Source of the DNA: Kitasatospora gansuensis
Lineage (GTDB): Bacteria; Actinomycetota; Actinomycetes; Streptomycetales; Streptomycetaceae
Length of the DNA: 64,000 nucleotides
Direction of reading: 5' to 3'
Assembly: GCF_014203705.1 (NCBI RefSeq)
Contig: NZ_JACHJR010000001.1
Location: forward strand, 868,001 to 932,000
Below, piece by piece: positions 59,888 through 64,000 of this stretch. The stretch's first letter is position 1, and each line of letters opens with the position of its first letter. The position numbers and the translations under genes were made by a program. The notes beneath the pieces were generated by a model. The model was not told the origin of the DNA. It ran no database searches and saw nothing but the letters and a program-made list of their open reading frames with translations.

Positions 59888-60595
59888 TCACATTCCTCGT
59901 CGCGGGAAGGCCGGGGCGCCGAGCGCTCCCGCCGCCTGCTGGAGGTAGGGGTTGGTGGCGCGCTCACGGCCGATGGTGGTCTGGCCGCCGTGACCGGAGA
60001 GGACCACGGTGGCGTCGTCGAGGGGCAGGCAGACCCGGGCCAGCGAGCGCATGATCGCCTCGCTGTCTCCCCCCGGGAGGTCCGTACGCCCTACCGAGCC
60101 GGCGAACAGCAGGTCGCCCGAGAACAACACCGGTGGGATGTCGTCCTGCGAAGGCGTCCGGAAGGTCACCGACCCCTTGGTATGGCCCGGCGCATGATCG
60201 ACCGTCAGATTCAGCCCGGCCAGCTCCAGCACGGCACCGTCGGTCAGCTCCCGTACGTCGTCCGGCTCGCCGACCGTGATCGAGCCCATGATCTGCTGCC
60301 CGAGCGCACGGCCCAGGCCACGGGCCGGGTCGGCCATCATGTAGCGGTCCTCGGGGTGGATCCAGGCCGGGACGCCGCGCGCGCCGCAGACCGGCACCAC
60401 CGAGGCGATGTGGTCGATGTGCCCGTGCGTCAGCAGGACGGCGACCGGCTTGAGCCGGTGCTCCCTGATCAGGTCCTCGACACCCTGCGTCGCCTCGTGC
60501 CCGGGGTCGACGATCACGCACTCCTCACCGGCTGCCGGCGCGACCAGGTAGCAGTTGGTGCCCCAGGCCCCGGCGGGAAATCCGGCGACGAACAA
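59888..60595 (-). CDS. MBL-fold metallohydrolase (glyoxalase II-like)
   Basis: A 235-residue protein with the dinuclear metal motif LLTHGHIDHIASV (about 65-77), HAPGHTKGSV and LSGHGGQTTIGRE. Normally annotated as hydroxyacylglutathione hydrolase-like, but actinomycetes lack glutathione, so the true thiol (mycothiol or other) or substrate is unknown. TTG at 60595 is taken since the family starts at VAGFPAGAWGTNCYLV and GAGAGGA lies upstream. It precedes hisS, the usual actinobacterial order. Confidence 0.88.
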   Translation of the reverse strand: MFVAGFPAGAWGTNCYLVAPAAGEECVIVDPGHEATQGVEDLIREHRLKPVAVLLTHGHIDHIASVVPVCGARGVPAWIHPEDRYMMADPARGLGRALGQQIMGSITVGEPDDVRELTDGAVLELAGLNLTVDHAPGHTKGSVTFRTPSQDDIPPVLFSGDLLFAGSVGRTDLPGGDSEAIMRSLARVCLPLDDATVVLSGHGGQTTIGRERATNPYLQQAAGALGAPAFPRRGM

Positions 60596-60847
60596 CGTGA
60601 TTCCTCTCAATCGGGTATCGATCAGCTGCGAAAGCTCTATGACTTCCGCCAGCCTACCGGCGGCGGGGCACCGGTTCCTAACCGATTGGCAGCGAGCCCA
60701 CTCCGCCTCCACCGGCCCAATCGTGATCTCGGACCTGCACAGTTGATCTCGTACTTACACACGAGGTCCCTACACTTGGCCGCCTGCGGATGCGATGATC
60801 CGCATCAGCATCCCCAAGAACTCCCCATCTTTCAGGAGACACGGCCG

Positions 60848-61645
<798 letters not shown>

Positions 61646-61653
61646 CCGGTCAC

Positions 61654-61687
61654 GTGGCCGGGCCCCGGGCGACCGGGGCCCGGCCAC
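61654..61687 (+). terminator. Hairpin after the cyclophilin gene
   Basis: A perfect 15 bp stem (61654-61668 with 61673-61687) with a GCGA loop, 9 bp after the stop. The next 200 bp hold the promoter region of the DUF349 gene; no clear site was recognised in it. Confidence 0.8.
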
Positions 61688-61896
61688 GCCGGAACCCGAC
61701 CGGGCCGGATACGGACAACGCCGGTGCTGGTCGCCTATCTTGCTTGTTGTATAGGGTGCCCTGACCGTCGGCCGTCACCCTCGGCGCACGACAACTCGAC
61801 GGCTCGGACGGCGGACTCCATCGGTCCGCCGCACATCAACTGTGGACGACGTACGTGCCCCGTGCGGGCCGTGACGTCATGTGGAGGAGGCGCGCT

Positions 61897-63126
61897 GTGA
61901 GCAGCGAACCGTGGGGCCGTGTCGACGAGCAGGGGACCGTCTACGTCAGGACCGCCGACGGCGAGCGCGTCGTCGGCTCCTGGCAGGCGGGCTCCCCCGA
62001 GGAGGCCCTCGCCTACTTCGAGCGGAAGTACCAGGGCCTGGCGGCCGAGATCGCCCTGCTGGAGCACCGGGTCCGGAAGACCGACCTGGCCACCAAGGAC
62101 GCCCAGACCGCCCTCGACCACCTGCGCGCGCAGGTCGTCGAGGCCCACGCCGTCGGCGACCTGGAGTCGCTGGCCAAGCGCCTGGACACCCTGACCGGCG
62201 AGATCGAGACCCGGCAGAACGAGCGCAAGATCGCCAAGGCCAAGGCCCAGGACGAGACCCGGGCGGCCAAGGACAAGCTGGTCGCCGAGGCCGAGCAGCT
62301 CGCCGAGTCCACCCAGTGGCGGGAGGCCGGGGACCGGCTGCGCGCGCTGGTGGACATCTGGAAGGGTCTGCCCCGGCTGGACCGGAAGAGCGACGACGAG
62401 CTGTGGCACCGCTTCTCGCACGCCCGCTCGGTCTTCTCCAAGCACCGCAAGGCGCACTTCGCCACCCTGGACTCCGAGCGCGAGCAGGCCCGGGCGGTCA
62501 AGGAGAAGCTGGTCGCCCAGGCCGAGGCGCTCTCCAGCTCCACCGAGTGGGGTGACACCGCCGCCGCCTACCGGGATCTGATGACCAGTTGGAAGGCCGC
62601 GGGCCGCGCCCAGCGGGACGCGGAGGAGGAGCTGTGGGCCCGGTTCCGGGGCGCGCAGGACGTCTTCTTCCAGGCCAGGTCGGCCACCTTCAGCGAGCGG
62701 GACGCCGAGCAGGGCGAGAACCAGAAGCTCAAGGAGGCCCTGCTGGTCGAGGCCGAGGCGATCCTCCCGATCACCGACCTGAAGGCCGCCAAGGCCGCGC
62801 TGCGCGGCGTCAGCGAGCGCTGGGAGGCCATCGGCCACGTCCCGCGCGACGCCAAGCCGAAGCTGGACGCCCGGCTCAACACGGTCGAGCGGGCGATCCG
62901 CGAGGCCGAGGAGGCCGAGTGGCAGCGCTCCAACCCGGAGGCCCGGGCCCGTGCCACCGGCATGACCAGCCTGCTGCAGTCCGCCGTGGACAAGCTCCAG
63001 GGCGAGCTGGACAAGGCCAGGGCGGCCGGCAACGCGAGCAAGGTCGCCAAGCTGGAGAACGAGCTGGCGGGCCGTCAGCTCCTGCTCGACCAGGCCCTGA
63101 AGAGCCTGGAGGAGTTCAGCGGCTGA
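61897..63126 (+). CDS. DUF349 domain protein
   Basis: A 409-residue, almost entirely helical, highly charged protein with three DUF349 repeats (WREAGDRLRALVDIWKGLP, WGDTAAAYRDLMTSWKAAGRA, ITDLKAAKAALRGVSERWEAIG), and coiled-coil segments between. Members are near relA in streptomycetes; function unknown, probably nucleic acid or ribosome linked. GTG start at 61897 after GGAGGAGG. Convergent with relA. Confidence 0.88.
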   Translation: MSSEPWGRVDEQGTVYVRTADGERVVGSWQAGSPEEALAYFERKYQGLAAEIALLEHRVRKTDLATKDAQTALDHLRAQVVEAHAVGDLESLAKRLDTLTGEIETRQNERKIAKAKAQDETRAAKDKLVAEAEQLAESTQWREAGDRLRALVDIWKGLPRLDRKSDDELWHRFSHARSVFSKHRKAHFATLDSEREQARAVKEKLVAQAEALSSSTEWGDTAAAYRDLMTSWKAAGRAQRDAEEELWARFRGAQDVFFQARSATFSERDAEQGENQKLKEALLVEAEAILPITDLKAAKAALRGVSERWEAIGHVPRDAKPKLDARLNTVERAIREAEEAEWQRSNPEARARATGMTSLLQSAVDKLQGELDKARAAGNASKVAKLENELAGRQLLLDQALKSLEEFSG

Positions 63127-63139
63127 TCCGCTGACAGCA

Positions 63140-63177
63140 CGCGAAAGGGCCCCCACCGAGGTGGGGGCCCTTTCGCG
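63140..63177 (+). terminator. Bidirectional terminator between DUF349 and relA
   Basis: An 18 bp stem (63140-63157 with 63160-63177), with AAAGG/CCTTT near the ends. It lies 14 bp after the DUF349 stop and 10 bp after the facing relA stop. Confidence 0.8.
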
Positions 63178-63186
63178 TGGCCGGGG

Positions 63187-64000
63187 TTACTTCCGGGCCG
63201 AGGTGACCCGGTAGACGTCGTACACGCCCTCGACGCCGCGGACCGCCTTGAGCACGTGCCCGAGGTGCTTCGGGTCGCCCATCTCGAAGGTGAAGCGGCT
63301 CATCGCCACCCGGTCCCGGGAGGTCTGCACCGCCGCCGACAGGATGTTGACGTGCTGGTCGGAGAGCACCCGGGTGACGTCCGAGAGCAGTCGGGACCGG
63401 TCCAGCGCCTCGACCTGGATCGCCACCAGGAAGACCGAGGACTGGGTGGCGGCCCACTCGACCTCGATCATCCGCTCCGGCTGCTGGGTCAGCGCCTCGA
63501 CGTTGACGCAGTCCGAGCGGTGCACCGAGACGCCGTTGCCGCGGGTCACGAAGCCGACGATCGGGTCGCCCGGCACCGGGGTGCAGCAGCGGGAGAGCTT
63601 GACCCAGACGTCGTCCACGCCCTTGACGATGATGCCCGGGTCGCCCTTGGCCCGGCGCCTGGTGGCCCGGTTCTGATGGGTCGTCGGGGTCGCCGTCTCG
63701 GCCAGGTCGTCGGTCGCGCCGTCCTCGCCGCCGAGCGCCTGGACCAGCTTCTGGACGATGTTCTGCGCCGCGACGTGGCCCTCGCCGATCGCCGCGTACA
63801 GGGACGAGATGTCCGGGTAGCGCATCTCGTGCGCGAGGGTGACCAGCGAGTCGCCGGTGAGGATGCGCTGGATCGGCAGACCCTGCTTGCGCATCGCCCG
63901 GGCGATCGCCTCCTTGCCCTGCTCGATCGCCTCCTCGCGGCGCTCCTTGGAGAACCAGGCCTTGATCTTGTTCCGGGCCCGGGGCGACTTGACGAAGCCC
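63187..64000 (-). CDS. relA: Bifunctional (p)ppGpp synthetase/hydrolase, C-terminal part (cut by window edge)
   Basis: The last 271 codons of a RelA/SpoT homologue. Seen: a helical region ([25 protein letters not shown]), the conserved Cys segment [29 protein letters not shown] (in parts around 170-200 of this fragment), and a C-terminal ACT domain ending [18 protein letters not shown]. The hydrolase and synthetase domains are beyond the window end. Stop TAA at 63187. Its role is the stringent response, which in streptomycetes affects antibiotic production and development. Confidence 0.93.
   Translation of the reverse strand, partial: GFVKSPRARNKIKAWFSKERREEAIEQGKEAIARAMRKQGLPIQRILTGDSLVTLAHEMRYPDISSLYAAIGEGHVAAQNIVQKLVQALGGEDGATDDLAETATPTTHQNRATRRRAKGDPGIIVKGVDDVWVKLSRCCTPVPGDPIVGFVTRGNGVSVHRSDCVNVEALTQQPERMIEVEWAATQSSVFLVAIQVEALDRSRLLSDVTRVLSDQHVNILSAAVQTSRDRVAMSRFTFEMGDPKHLGHVLKAVRGVEGVYDVYRVTSARK

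Overview
The window is chromosomal DNA of a high-GC actinomycete of the family Streptomycetaceae. Evidence: strong G/C bias at third codon positions, frequent GTG and TTG starts, and a core gene order that matches the known Streptomyces segment metK-coaBC-rpoZ-gmk-ihf-pyr operon-bldD-nusB-efp-...-aro genes-mltG-ruvX-alaS-rpsD-rarA-...-aspS-hisS-relA. BldD, a developmental regulator of sporulating actinomycetes, is present with its c-di-GMP-binding motifs intact. Tandem mltG copies and an extra pyrK/pyrD pair hint at Kitasatospora or a relative rather than a classical Streptomyces; that genus call is only a guess.

Layout. 1-7.6 kb: def, a small helix-turn-helix protein, a degenerate priA, metK, coaBC, rpoZ, gmk and the actinobacterial integration host factor. 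7.8-19 kb: the pyrimidine operon on the minus strand (pyrR, pyrC, a membrane-anchored PH-like protein, carA, carB, a class 2 pyrD, pyrK, a class 1B pyrD, pyrF). pyrB is absent from its usual place between pyrR and pyrC. A PyrR-type RNA hairpin overlaps the pyrR ribosome binding site. 19-25 kb: bldD with an autoregulatory-looking promoter, three poorly characterised genes, nusB-efp and a degenerate M24 peptidase. 25-38 kb is an accessory segment: a secreted PI-PLC fused to a glycosidase-like toroid; an HxlR-peroxiredoxin fusion regulator divergent from an MFS pump with a clear operator between them; a complete zinc-independent ('C-minus') ribosomal protein island (rpmF, rpsR, mrf, rpsN, rpmB and divergent rpmG) around a candidate Zur box; a degenerate IS630-type transposase-like protein; a secreted PNGase A-like protein; an OYE flavoprotein; a Nei-type glycosylase; and a small P-loop kinase. 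38-46 kb: aroQ-aroB-aroK-aroC-aroE, two tandem mltG genes and ruvX. 46-64 kb: alaS, two envelope-associated DUF proteins, an NB-ARC/TPR ATPase that runs into the rpsD terminator, rpsD, rarA, ppk2, a LysR regulator, a GNAT protein, aspS, hisS, an MBL hydrolase, a membrane cyclophilin, a DUF349 protein and the 3' end of relA.

Three copies of a 118-152 bp palindromic, MITE-like element (near 1.3, 49.5 and 56.1 kb) and one solo arm (10.64 kb) lie in intergenic gaps. Their arms and internal core are conserved, and one copy is inverted relative to the other two. Many genes overlap by ATGA, GTGA or TGATG, so translational coupling is common. No rRNA, tRNA, CRISPR array, prophage or biosynthetic cluster was seen. 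The most interesting parts for follow-up are the 27.3-33.1 kb block (redox-sensor fusion, C-minus ribosome island, transposase-derived protein), the repeat family, and the pyr operon with one enzyme missing and another doubled.
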